Of a stretch of DNA of 64,000 nt, positions 52,860-61,396 are shown piece after piece. The translations under genes and the position numbers were made by a program. The stretch is from Cydia pomonella (lineage: Eukaryota > Arthropoda > Insecta > Lepidoptera > Tortricidae): the NCBI RefSeq assembly GCF_033807575.1, contig NC_084726.1:3162001-3226000 (forward strand). The letters run 5' to 3'. The notes beneath the pieces were generated by a model. It was not told where the DNA came from, ran no database searches, and saw only the letters and a list, made by a program, of their open reading frames with translations. Numbering within the stretch: position 1 is the first letter of the stretch; each line of letters begins with the position of its first letter.

Positions 52860-53042
52860 TTACACTGGTATCCATTTGACGCGCAATATCGTACAATCGG
52901 GCAGTCGGCTGTGGACAAAGCGGTGCAAGATGGAATTTTCAAGCAGCTGCGACTGGCTGGAGCTGTGTTAACTGCTACTAGTCCTTGTAAAAGAACTGAA
53001 AGAACTGAAATGGTCTATACATACAGTAATACTTTCAATTAA
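52860..53042 (+). CDS. Possible last coding exon of an unknown gene
   Basis: A pyrimidine-rich acceptor (CCCAATCTCTTGTTTCAG, ending 52859) is followed by 60 codons in phase 0 to a TAA at 53040-53042. The peptide reads LHWYPFDAQYRTIGQSAVDK, AVQDGIFKQLRLAGAVLTAT, SPCKRTERTEMVYTYSNTFN. It has an even codon mix and no repeat similarity. I do not recognise the family. No upstream exon was found in the preceding kilobases, which hold a reverse-strand LINE remnant, so the rest of the gene would lie beyond a large intron. Fixed alternatives: chance open frame. Confidence 0.5.
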   Translation, partial: LHWYPFDAQYRTIGQSAVDKAVQDGIFKQLRLAGAVLTATSPCKRTERTEMVYTYSNTFN

Positions 53043-53205
53043 AATTATAAGTCACTCAACGAAGGTTATATAGGGGAAATAATCTGTGTATTTTGATGAG
53101 TATAGGGAATGGTGTTTTAAGTTAAACGTGACGTACGTGTTTGCGTTAAGTCTCATTGTGTATGTGATTTTGAGTTTCCGGATGGTACCGCTTGGGGCGA
53201 CGTTT

Positions 53206-53312
53206 CTTTTTTTTTATACCACGACGGTGGCAAACAAGCATACGGCTCGTCTGATGGTAAGCAGTCACCGTAGCCTATGGACGCCTGCAACACCAGAGGC
53301 ATTACATTCTAA
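53206..53312 (-). mobile_element. R-family fragment nested in P11
   Basis: T-run then ATACCACGACGGTGGCAAAC, GTCTGATGGTAAGCAGTCAC, CGTAGCCTATGGACGCCTGC. On the - strand it ends in an A-tail. Confidence 0.88.
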
Positions 53313-53376
53313 ATCCCATACAAAATGAGAACGCAAACGCGTTCGTCATGTCACGCTATCAAATAAATTTACACTA

Positions 53377-53649
53377 GCGGCTCGATTCGAAGAATGAAAT
53401 ACGATAACGATAAGTTCTGGTTTAGATAAATTCTCATTTAGATACCGTTTTTATGTCGTATAATTGACAAAAGCAGCTCGATTCGGGCAACCAATGTCAC
53501 TTTGACGTTAGAAATATCGTAGATAGATCTTATTGGGATCACAGCGGAGTCAAAATAAACGTCAATTTTGACATGTCGTTTGGTTATCCATCTTTTAAAG
53601 ATCTTTCCAAGATCTTAAACGTGTCTTAATGATTCCTCGAATCGGGCCG
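53377..53649. mobile_element. MITE-C copy nested in P11, TA-flanked
   Basis: GCGGCTCGATTCGAAGAATG at the left; reverse complement of the right end CGGCCCGATTCGAGGAATCA. TA lies on both sides (53375-53376 and 53650-53651), where P11 relatives have one TA in CACTAGG. Interior matches 20166-20432. Confidence 0.85.
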
Positions 53650-53654
53650 TAGGG

Positions 53655-54210
53655 GTTCAGTATATCGTCCTGCCCAAACAGAAATAAAATTGATTTTGTA
53701 TGTTTTATTGAAATAAGTTATTTTCTCGTCAAAAAAAAAAACTTTACATAGCAATCCTACCAGCCTCTTTTAGATTTTGAATTCGTTGTGTAGGAATCAT
53801 TCTCTGTTTTCGTATAAGGTGTGACAAAAATAATGGGGGTCCGTTAAAGGGCAACGTATTTTGATTAGGAAAAAGTAGAAGAAACATTTTAGCCTTTGTA
53901 TGGAAGGTTAGCCGACTTGGAAGACCTGCCCCATTTTTTTTTCGCGCCAAAAAAGTTTTTGATCCATCACGAACCCTAAAATCTATACTTTACAAATATA
54001 TGTTTACCCATACTATAAGATTTTTTCACGCAAACGTCGCTCCTTTTGCCAAATTTCTTTTGCATTATACCTACTTGTTATCAGAAGCCATTACAGACCT
54101 GTTGCTTGAAAATAGGGCCATCCAGACGTTCCTTCGCTTTCGACAGCGGCGAGTCGAAAGTTAAGTTAAATATAATATAATGAATATAAACAAAAAAAAA
54201 TACTGTATAT
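53655..54210. other. Anonymous stretch
   Basis: A 68-codon frame on the - strand (53744-53950) has no supporting features. No repeat identified. Confidence 0.45.
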
Positions 54211-54212
54211 AA

Positions 54213-54470
54213 AAAGTGCGAGTCCGTACCATTATTTATAAAAACGGCAAAAAAAAACCATCCGTTGTATTGGAGCCCCCTTAAATATTTATTTTGTTCT
54301 ATTTTATAGTATTTGTTGTTATAGCGGCAATAGAAATACATCATCTCTGAAAATTTCAACTGTCTAACTATCACGGTTCATGAGATACAGCCTGGTGACA
54401 GACGGACGGACAGGGGAGTCTTAGTAATAGGGTCCCGTTTTACCCTTTGGGTACGGAACCCTAAAAAGCA
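54213..54470 (-). mobile_element. GTTCCGTA-end family copy
   Basis: On the + strand AAGTGCGAGTCCGTACCATT, TTGTTGTTATAGCGGCAATA, AATTTCAACTGTCTAACTAT, GACAGACGGACGGACAGG, TTACCCTTTGGGTACGGAAC, CCTAAAAAG. Same interior type as 21553-21865. Confidence 0.85.
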
Positions 54471-54514
54471 GGTCAAAAAGTTCACAATTATAATTTGCAG
54501 CATAATCATGCCTC

Positions 54515-55338
54515 AAGCCTAGCTACACGGTCTTCGCGAAAACTCGCGCGAACTCTTCGCGAATTAGCGTAATAGCGTAAGAAATCGCGGTGATAAAACT
54601 AATTTGCATAGAAAAACAAATTATTCCCTAAATCCACTGATGACCACAGTATACTCGTCTCATTCGCGCGCGCGAACACAAAACATGTACGCGAATTCCG
54701 CGCGAACCTATAGCCAAAGAGAATTTTATATAGAGGTGGATTGTCAAAGAAAACTTTGTAGCCACAGTAAATTTACTGTCATTGACACATGATTAAAACT
54801 TTTAAAACCATTTGACTTTGACCCTTATCCTTTCACTGGTATGTGTTTAATTTGTTAAATATCAAAAAGTGGCGCCATCTAATGGATCAAAGGCCAAAGG
54901 TATGGCGGCATCGTTTCGAGCGATGGCGCTACAGCCTTTGGGTTACGCCCTAGATGGCGCTACTTTTTGATATTTAACAAATTTAGCACATATCAGTGAA
55001 ATAATGAGATTCAAAGTCAAATGGCGTTGTAAAAGTTTTGATTATGTGTGTCAGTAAATTTACTGTGGCTACAAAATCTTCTTTTACAATCCACCTCTAT
55101 TTCAAATTCTCTTTGCTATAGCGTACACACGAAATGGCAATGACGAAACTAATCAGGAAATAAATACAAATTACTGCCAAAATCTGTTGATAACCTTAGA
55201 ATGTCAAGTTATATTGGCCTGCGTAATTTCTGGACTCATTCGCGCGCGCGAACAAAAAGCTTGTAAATTAACGAGAATTCCGCGCGTATAGCGTACAAAA
55301 TCGCGGTGATAAAACTAATTTGCATAGAAATAAAGGGC
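54515..55338 (+). repeat. CpG-rich tandem repeat of about 150-190 bp, split by insertion
   Basis: AATCGCGGTGATAAAACTAA, TTTGCATAGAAA occurs at 54574 and 55298. CTCATTCGCGCGCGCGAACA, then GAATTCCGCGCG at 54658 and 55237. A middle unit (55123-55290) carries a diverged version. CG dinucleotides are strikingly dense (TCGCGCGCGCGAAC). Removing the nested element at 54715-55115 restores roughly 2.3 units. Confidence 0.8.
54715..55115. mobile_element. 401-bp inverted-repeat element with 7-bp target duplication
   Basis: The left end CAAAGAGAATTTTATATAGA and the reverse complement of the right end CAAAGAGAATTTGAAATAGA continue together for well over 100 bp (GGTGGATTGT, GCCACAGTAAATTTACTG, GTTAAATATCAAAAAGT, GGCGCCATCTA). 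CTATAGC occurs directly outside both ends (54708-54714 and 55116-55122). No coding capacity. Confidence 0.9.
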
Positions 55339-55339
55339 C

Positions 55340-56940
55340 TTATTCCCTGTGTGTGGAATTTGGGGGACGATTTAGAGGCGTATTTGTTATTTTTGCGAGC
55401 ACAGGCGGTTACAGCTAAAATAAAATCTTTGATAAAATTAAAAGCAAAGGTGGAAGAAACACAAGGATAAATATTGATAAGTACTTTTGGTTAAGGGGGT
55501 CCCTAACACCCTTCGATCTGATTCCCTGAATTTTCTAATGTTTTTTGTAGCTCATTATTAATAGAAATTATTCAGGAATATAAAGTAAATCATACTCAAA
55601 GTAACATAATTACCTTTTATTTCAAAGAACTTGAGAATAACAAAAATATTTTACAACAAAATACGATAACAGAGTTACCTTGTTCACTCGTTGAGCTCCG
55701 AACTAGAAGTAGCGTTCTCCAAAATGACTGAAAAAAAATATCAAAAGAAGGTAGCGTCAAATTCACTTGTTCACATCAACCCAAGAGTACGGGTAGATTG
55801 TACTCAAAATATTCAATAAAATGAAGGTAAGATTAGCTTACTAGGTATACGTTCAAAAACTACTCGAAATGTGTAGTTTATTGTAAATAAATTCAAACGA
55901 AGCTTACATTATATTAACAGCAACGGTTGGAAGTAATATAGTAAGTATACCTTTCAAAGTCCACTGTCTTCGAGATATTTGGCATCAAAGTTGAACTATT
56001 TTAGGCCACAAAACTGGTTTACTGGCCGCAACTTTTGTGTTAATTAGTTTAAAATCTCAATAAAAATGAATAATACTCGGACCAGTTTTTAGAGACGTCA
56101 AAGGCAAACCCAAATGTGTAGGTTTCGTACATGTAAAATCCTTCACAGCAATCTAGTAACGAAAACAGTGTTTTTTTAGAAATGGGTTTAAAAAATATTA
56201 CATTAAGTTCTTTCAAAATCCGGCAGACTAAAATAAAGATAAAAGATTGAAGAACCGATAGCCGTTTGTCTTCTAATTCTATCTATAGTGCAAATGTAGG
56301 AGAAACGAATTAAAACTAGTCAAAAAGCGATGTTGCCGCGGGGAGCCCCTTAAATGGTAAAAAGGTGTACTCTAAAAACTAAATGTTGGTTATTTAGGTT
56401 AAATCGAGAGAAGAAACGTGTAAGTTGCAGAATATTCTCAAAATTGTCCGCAATTTCTGGAAACTTTAACGAGATTTTTTTTTCTAAATGTTGACAACTG
56501 TTTCATTTAACATTACGTCACTCATTGGCGTCTATTTTATATGTCATTGAAATCGAAACGAAGATTTGGCAATAAACGGGTATAAAAAAGCGAGAATATT
56601 ACATGGGAACTTGGCAAGTTTTGAACATTCTCTAACGAGTGAATTGCTAATCTAGAACGAGAAAATGTATTTAAAGAATATTTTACAAAAATAAATACCT
56701 ATTTTCTACCTATCTTAACCTATTTATAAGTATATCTGTAAAAGAGTCTTTTATATTTTTCACAGAACTTTAGAAGAATAAAAAAAGAAATATAGCAAAT
56801 AACCTAGCAATTGAATAATAATAACAATTCGCCTTAGTGCTTCTACGAAAAAGTGACTATAAAATTGTGAAATAAGAATTTGTATGCAAATGCGCAATTT
56901 CGGATAACAATTCTATTTCTATTATTTTAACCTTTAAGAC
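55340..56940. other. Anonymous stretch
   Basis: 1.6 kb of AT-rich sequence without inverted repeats, known tails or supported reading frames. It could be old intronic or intergenic DNA. Confidence 0.5.
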
Positions 56941-56949
56941 CTTTTTTTT

Positions 56950-57055
56950 TGGGCTAGCGTGGGGACTATAGCCCGAGCCCTCTCGCACATGAGAGGAGGC
57001 ATGTGCCCAGCAGTGGGACGTATATAGGCTGAATTATTATTATTATTATTTTAGA
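56950..57055 (+). mobile_element. SINE tail fragment
   Basis: GGGCTAGCGTGGGGACTATA, GCCCGAGCCCTCTCGC, CAGTGGGACGTATATAGGCT, GAATTATTATTATTATTATT. It is the second half of the chimeric SINE at 16425, starting after a T-run. Confidence 0.88.
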
Positions 57056-57152
57056 CCTTGTAGGTATGTATTTACCTTTGCATAGGTTCAAGAACATGTA
57101 CCAACAGTATGTTCTATGTGGTTAAGGGCAGTATCTAACAAGATATGTGTGT

Positions 57153-57276
57153 CTATGAAAAAAGACCTTATTGTCGATGGCGCTTACCCCGCACTGCGTC
57201 GCGTAGCGTTGTATTTATATCGGAGTATCGTTTATAACTGCGGAAGCGCCATCGACAATAAGGTCCCTTTTCATAG
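57153..57276. repeat. Palindromic MITE-like element, 124 bp
   Basis: CTATGAAAAAAGACCTTATT, GTCGATGGCGCTT at the left; AAGCGCCATCGACAATAAGG, TCCCTTTTCATAG at the right. Confidence 0.88.
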
Positions 57277-57299
57277 TTAACGTCACATATAAAAACGAG

Positions 57300-57540
57300 T
57301 GTGAATTGAATTCCGACGCGAAGGCGAGGAACTAATTAACACGAGTTCGTTATGCCTGTACCACTCGTGGCACACACAACCTATGTCGTGGCACACAACA
57401 CAACAAATGATAAAGCAGATACGTCTACAAACGATACTAATATTTTATTAAGAAAAAAATAAAAAATTCTCCGCTTGGGCAAGACTTGAACCTACGACCT
57501 TTCGGAATACCGGCCCAATTCGAGCTCAGTTGTTTAGAGG
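57300..57540 (-). mobile_element. SINE-D copy, reverse strand
   Basis: On the - strand AACAACTGAGCTCGAATTGG, GCCGGTATTCCGAAAGGTCG, TAGGTTCAAGTCTTGCCCAA, GCGGAGAATTTTTTATTTTT, then the tail toward GTTTGTAGACGTATCTGC. The box-B region is well kept. Partner at 60470-60725. Confidence 0.7.
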
Positions 57541-57554
57541 CATTGGGCCAATAT

Positions 57555-57725
57555 TCCCGCCTCGCGCCCCTCACCCCGCGACCGATAACTCTTTTCTATG
57601 GTAACGCAGCGGCACGTGATTGGTCAATTTCTTTTACTATTTGTTGTATTTGTTGTTGACTATTGAAATGAATCTTATAGTTGAGTTGGGAGCCCATCCA
57701 TGAAAATAACGCAATTATAGTTTGG
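57555..57725. repeat. Left arm of a large inverted pair
   Basis: TTCTATGGTAACGCAGCGGC, ACGTGATTGGTCAATTT, TGAAATGAATCTTATAGTTG, AGTTGGGAGCCCAT. Its inverse lies at 58675-58830, 950 bp away. Either the two ends of one element or two opposed copies of a repeat. Confidence 0.7.
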
Positions 57726-57782
57726 TATACGAAATTTTAATACAACCATTACAGTCGACGAGTTGAAAATACTATACTTATT

Positions 57783-57901
57783 TACGATACAAGTGCAGAA
57801 AATAGGAAATTCGCAACGAGTGGTGATTCATTAAAACACGACCGAAGGGAGTGTTTTAAATCGACACGAGTTGCGAATTACCTATTCGCATGTGTATCGT
57901 A
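57783..57901. repeat. Palindromic MITE-like element, 119 bp
   Basis: TACGATACAAGTGCAGAAAA, TAGGAAATTCGCAACGAGT at the left; ACACGAGTTGCGAATTACCT, ATTCGCATGTGTATCGTA at the right. The loop has TTAAAACAC/GTGTTTTAA. Confidence 0.85.
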
Positions 57902-57962
57902 CAACGTTTTACAGTACATATGGCTCTTTAATGTTTCGACATATGCACGGAGAGTGCTCATT

Positions 57963-57984
57963 CCCGCACGCGTGCGGGAAAGTA
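57963..57984. repeat. Short perfect palindrome
   Basis: TTCCCGCACGCGTGCGGGAA, a 20-bp perfect palindrome with a GCACGCGTGC centre. Confidence 0.9.
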
Positions 57985-58245
57985 GCACCATATATACTGT
58001 AAATAAAATTAGTCACTCAAACATATCGTGATTCGTCCCATAGTTTAACAGTGATTTTTTCCATTGATGTCTGCCGTCGACATTGTGAGGGTTAAACAAA
58101 GCCAGACCCTTATCATATCGTTATCAACTTAATCTGCCCTAAATTAGGCTGACAGCTGATCTAGCTTATCTCTTATCGAGGGACCTAATTCATGACGATT
58201 TCAGCTGGTCAGAGGGTCTAGGGGTGTATTCGAAATAGAAAATGA
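57985..58245. other. Anonymous stretch
   Basis: Nothing recognised. Confidence 0.4.
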
Positions 58246-58249
58246 ATAC

Positions 58250-58650
58250 AATATTTTTTGTTTCCTCAAATACAATATAAATACTTTTTTATATGAAATC
58301 GTATTAAACATTTATTAGTACAATAATATAACCTTATAAACAATTAATAATGTAAACTAAAGCTAAAATATGACTAAATTAAATCTAAAATAAAACTAAA
58401 ATAAATCTAAAAATGGCCCCTGCGGCATAGTACCGAAGACGCTGGCAGCATTTCCTCGCTGGATCGTTAGACTGATGCATTGAGCGAGGAAGCTGCCAGC
58501 TCTTTGATGTCCTGTGGCGTCTCTGAGTCTCTTAGACAGATCTTTGAAGAGACTCAGAGCGCCAGGGCCCCACGGACCAAGGGTCTCGACACCGAATGGA
58601 ATAAAATTGTACTCGGCGCCGATACCCCTGTACTTGTCGACTGCAATGGT
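58250..58650 (-). pseudogene. LINE ORF2 C-terminus with coding hairpin, divergent copy
   Basis: On the - strand: FIPFGVETLGPWGPGALSLF, KDLSKRLRDATGHQRAGSFL, AQCISLTIQRGNAASVFGTM, PQGP, then a 3' UTR on the left (TTTAGTTTTATTTTAGATTT). It differs from the other three copies at many residues, so it is another subfamily. The hairpin is at 58441-58500. It sits between the two inverted arms at 57555 and 58675. Confidence 0.85.
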
Positions 58651-58674
58651 TGAATTGATTTCTTATACTAAACT

Positions 58675-58830
58675 ATATATATGCGTAATTTTCGTGTATG
58701 AGCTCCCAATTCAACTATAATATTCATTTCGATACGATGTAGTTAAGTTTAAAAAATTACCAATCACGTACCGTCGCGCTCCCGTAGAAAAAGCAAAACG
58801 CGGGACGGGCGGGCGCTGGACTTCACGCGT
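58675..58830. repeat. Right arm of the large inverted pair
   Basis: ATGAGCTCCCAATTCAACTA, TAATATTCATTTCGATACGA, TTACCAATCACGTACCGTCG, CGCTCCCGTAGAA; inverse of 57555-57725. Confidence 0.7.
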
Positions 58831-58839
58831 TTATGTCTT

Positions 58840-59200
58840 TTGTACTACATTTTTGTTTACTGAGATACCGATTTTCGTTCATTATTTAGGTTTTGTAGTC
58901 AAATAAAGTATTATTTTAAATGTGTCAAAGATAAAGTATTCTGTACAATAGTGATATAATCAAGCTTTTCAATCTCGTACATTACTACGTAAACACGGTG
59001 CTCGACTGAAAAGCTCCCTATTATATCACGATTGTATAAATTACTATTATTGCCCACCTTAATTTTCCAGCCAACCTTTAGGTACAGGAAATTAATAACT
59101 TTACATAGGTGGTATTCTAAACGTAGCACAAAATACACACAATACAAACTATTTTCATCAGATTTAATTTAAATTTCCAATTTATCTGAACGGGTTCCTA
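58840..59200. other. Anonymous stretch with a small hairpin
   Basis: 58948-59035 has TACAATAGTGATATAATCAA and TATATCACGATTGTA as inverted ends around AGCTTTTCAATCTCG, probably another small palindromic element. Confidence 0.5.
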
Positions 59201-59204
59201 TCTT

Positions 59205-59330
59205 GGTCGATTGTGACCTTTCCTATGAAGCAGGAGGCCCCGGGTTCGAATCCTGGTAAGGGTATTTTATTTGTGTGTTTATCACAAATATTTGTTCGTG
59301 AGTTATGTATTTTTTCTATGTATATAATTA
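59205..59330 (+). mobile_element. SINE-A copy, 3' truncated
   Basis: GTCGATTGTGACCTTTCCTA-like head, TGAAGCAGGAGGCCCCGGGT, TCGAATCCTGGTAAGGGTAT, AATATTTGTTCGTGAGTTAT. The tail is missing. Confidence 0.85.
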
Positions 59331-59369
59331 TTACAGTAGCCACTTTCTGTCTTCATCATCAGATCAGAT

Positions 59370-59580
59370 CGATTTGCTCTGGCAACCTTACTCACCGGCG
59401 GGAACACAACACTATGAGTAGGGTCTAGTGTTATTCGGCTGCGGTTTTCTATAGGAGGTACTTCCCCAGTTGGGCTCTGCTCTAGATCTGGAATGACATC
59501 CGCTGTGCTGTGCTCTACCAGAATACCACATAAAGCGTAGACTTTCACAATGCCAATACCTCTCGTTTCTGACATTCATA
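59370..59580 (-). mobile_element. R-family copy lacking the 3' end
   Basis: On the - strand: GGTATTGGCATTGTGAAAGT, GATGTCATTCCAGATCTAGA, GTTCCCGCCGGTGAGTAAGG, TTGCCAGAGC, then it stops. Unlike the other copies it has lost the 3' end, so a later deletion is likely. Confidence 0.85.
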
Positions 59581-59599
59581 AGTGCATTATAACTTATCT

Positions 59600-59925
59600 T
59601 CTTCCTCGCGTTGTCCCGGCATTTTGCCACGGCTCATGGGATCCTAGGGTCCGCTTGACAACTAATCCCAAGATTTGGCGTAGGCACTAGTTTTTACAAA
59701 AGCGACTGCCATCTGACCTTCCAACCCAGAGGGTAAACTAGGCTTTGTTGGGATTCGTTCGGTTTCCTCACACACGATGTTTTCCTTCACCGAAAAGCAA
59801 CTGGTAAATATCAAATGATATTTCGTACATAAGTTCCGAAAAACTCATTAGTACGAGCCGGGGTTTGAACCCGCGACCTCCGAATTGAAAGTCGCACGCT
59901 CTTACCGCTAGGCCACCCACGCTTT
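59600..59925 (-). mobile_element. SINE-B copy
   Basis: On the - strand: GGTGGCCTAGCGGTAAGAGC, GTGCGACTTTCAATTCGGAG, GTCGCGGGTTCAAACCCCGG, body, then GACAACGCGAGGAAGAAGAT. Contains a 4-bp ACAC/GTGT insertion at the GTGAGGAAACC motif. Confidence 0.9.
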
Positions 59926-59934
59926 TTTGTGCAT

Positions 59935-60045
59935 TATTTATTTATTTATTTAATCTTTATTGCACAATACATGAAGGTACAAATGGCGGACTTAATTCCT
60001 TAAGGCATTCTCTACCAGTCAACCAATGGGTCAAACCAGACATTA
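59935..60045 (-). mobile_element. Non-LTR element 3' tail
   Basis: On the - strand: TTTGACCCATTGGTTGACTG, GTAGAGAATGCCTTAAGGAA, TTAAGTCCGCCATTTGTACC, TGCAATAAAGATTAAATAAA. Same as 545-665. Confidence 0.75.
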
Positions 60046-60059
60046 TAACTTATCTTAAT

Positions 60060-60420
60060 TTAAAAAAAAGTTTCACTTTCTCTTTCATGAGAAATGATGC
60101 TTTAGCTAAGTTAAGTACAGAAGAGAGCTTTAAGAGCCTCGGTAGAGAGTACCATTTTGTACCTTTTGGCGTTGAAACTCTAGGTCCATGGGGTCCCAGC
60201 GCGCACAAGTTTTTTGGAGAAATCGCGAAACGTCTGTTTGACGTAACTGGTGACCGAAGAGCTGGCGGCTTCCTCGCACAACGTATCAGTATTGCGATAC
60301 AACGAGGAAATGCCGCCAGCATCCTTGGTACAATGCCTCAAGGGCCTATTTTAGATATAAGCTAGTTATAGTAATCATCTGTATATATCCATTATGTATA
60401 TAGTTAAGTAGGTTATTTTT
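60060..60420 (+). pseudogene. LINE ORF2 C-terminus with coding hairpin, copy 3
   Basis: A 92-codon open frame (60087-60365) reads ESFKSLGREYHFVPFGVETL, GPWGPSAHKFFGEIAKRLFD, VTGDRRAGGFLAQRISIAIQ, RGNAASILGTMPQGPILDIS and a stop. This is the longest copy of the family here. The hairpin is at 60261-60320. The 5' part of the ORF is missing, so it is a truncated LINE end and not a host gene. Its reverse strand also has a 90-codon open frame because of the inverted repeat. Confidence 0.88.
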
Positions 60421-60469
60421 TATACTCAGTCAAGTATCGTTATGCAAAATACCTAATAAGGTTATTTTC

Positions 60470-60728
60470 TTCATGGCAAAAACGTAAGCAAATCGGTAGA
60501 GCACACACCGATAAATCAAGTCAAGAAGTTCTCGTATTCCTCACGCTCAAAACTCAACCGAACCAGTATAAGTAACATATTTTTTAACAAGGAGATACTG
60601 CAAACGATACTACAAATTTTCACATTTTAATGAAAAATTCTTCACTTCGAGCAAGATTCCAACTTGCGACCTTATGAAACACCAGTCCAATCGCTCTTAA
60701 CCAACTGAACCATAGTTTTCCAGAAGCG
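60470..60728 (-). mobile_element. SINE-D copy, reverse strand
   Basis: On the - strand: TATGGTTCAGTTGGTTAAGA, GCGATTGGACTGGTGTTTCA, TAAGGTCGCAAGTTGGAATC, TTGCTCGAAGTGAAGAATTT. The GTTCAGTTGGTTAAGAGC segment is a clear tRNA-like box A. Partner at 57300-57540. Confidence 0.8.
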
Positions 60729-60741
60729 TGCGAATATCTGC

Positions 60742-60828
60742 ATATCATCGATATACTTACTCAAACTCATCTGATATACGTATCTAATATATAGATACGA
60801 GGTTGAGTAAGTATAGCGACGATATAGT
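60742..60828. repeat. Palindromic element, 87 bp
   Basis: ATATCATCGATATACTTACT, CAAACTCATCTGATA at the left; GATACGAGGTTGAGTAAGTA, TAGCGACGATATAG at the right. Confidence 0.75.
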
Positions 60829-60857
60829 CCAGTTCTTTACTAAAAGCAACTATCTAC

Positions 60858-61377
60858 TGTAGTTGCGGGTAACGGGAATTGACTCCAAAGGAAACAACTA
60901 ATCACTTTCACAGCTGTATTAAAACAAGCGGTACATAGTCTCAAGCACAAGCGGAAGAAAGAAAATGTAAACACTAAGTAAACGTAAGCGATAAGCGAGC
61001 GCGGGCGCAGCGCGGAGCGGCATGCATTCGCCGTCAGGTCGAGTGTCTGACTGGCGTGGCGGCGTGGCGGGCGGCGCGGCCAGTGCGGCCGCGCACCTCG
61101 TCGAGCCGGTTTCTTGGTGTGACGTCACGGCTGCGTGTCCACCGCGGCGGAGATTGGATTTGTATCTATGTACGTGTTTATTTATGTATATATTGCATGT
61201 GCGTTATTATAGTGAATATTTATATATTTATTTGTGCATTTATATTTATATATGTAAGTGTTTTATATGATTTATATATTTAGTTATGTTAACTATGTAA
61301 GTAGGTATATATGTAATATTTATGTATATAAGTAATATGTATTTATAAGTATATAGATGGGTGGCATTGCCACATCA
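60858..61377 (-). mobile_element. 3' LTR of the Ty3/gypsy element
   Basis: On the - strand it starts TGATGTGGCAATGCCACC directly after the polypurine tract and probably ends CCCGTTACCCGCAACTACA at 60858, about 520 bp, with TG and CA ends. It contains an AT-rich TATATAAATA stretch, then a CpG-rich block (60985-61150), then ACTTAGTGTTTACATTTTC. The exact ends are uncertain because the 5' LTR is outside the window. Confidence 0.65.
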
Positions 61378-61388
61378 GTCCCCCCCAG
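61378..61388 (-). promoter_or_regulatory. Polypurine tract
   Basis: On the - strand TCTGGGGGGGACTG: a run of seven G 11 bases after the pol stop codon and directly before the LTR start. This is the usual plus-strand priming site of an LTR retrotransposon. Confidence 0.75.
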
Positions 61389-61396
61389 AGACCGTC

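Larger units (their letters stand above)
53099..53662. mobile_element. Palindromic element P11, split by two insertions
   Basis: Left arm AACGTGACGTACGTGTTTGC, TTAAGTCTCATTGTGTATG; right arm CATACAAAATGAGAACGCAA, ACGCGTTCGTCATGTCACGC, TTTACACTA. The loop is broken by an R-family fragment (53206-53312). The right end is broken by MITE-C (53377-53649), after which TAGGGGTTCAG resumes, matching CTAGGGGTTCTG in P10. Confidence 0.85.

Noticed and set aside
58514..58720. 68-codon protein on the + strand
   Set aside because: It is the antisense of the LINE C-terminus; the real frame is on the - strand.
60050..60322. 90-codon protein on the - strand
   Set aside because: Antisense of the LINE copy at 60060-60370; open because of the internal inverted repeat.
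60650..60728. tRNA gene with GTTCAGTTGGTTAAGAGC
   Set aside because: The tRNA-like part continues into a SINE-D body that is repeated at 57300-57540.
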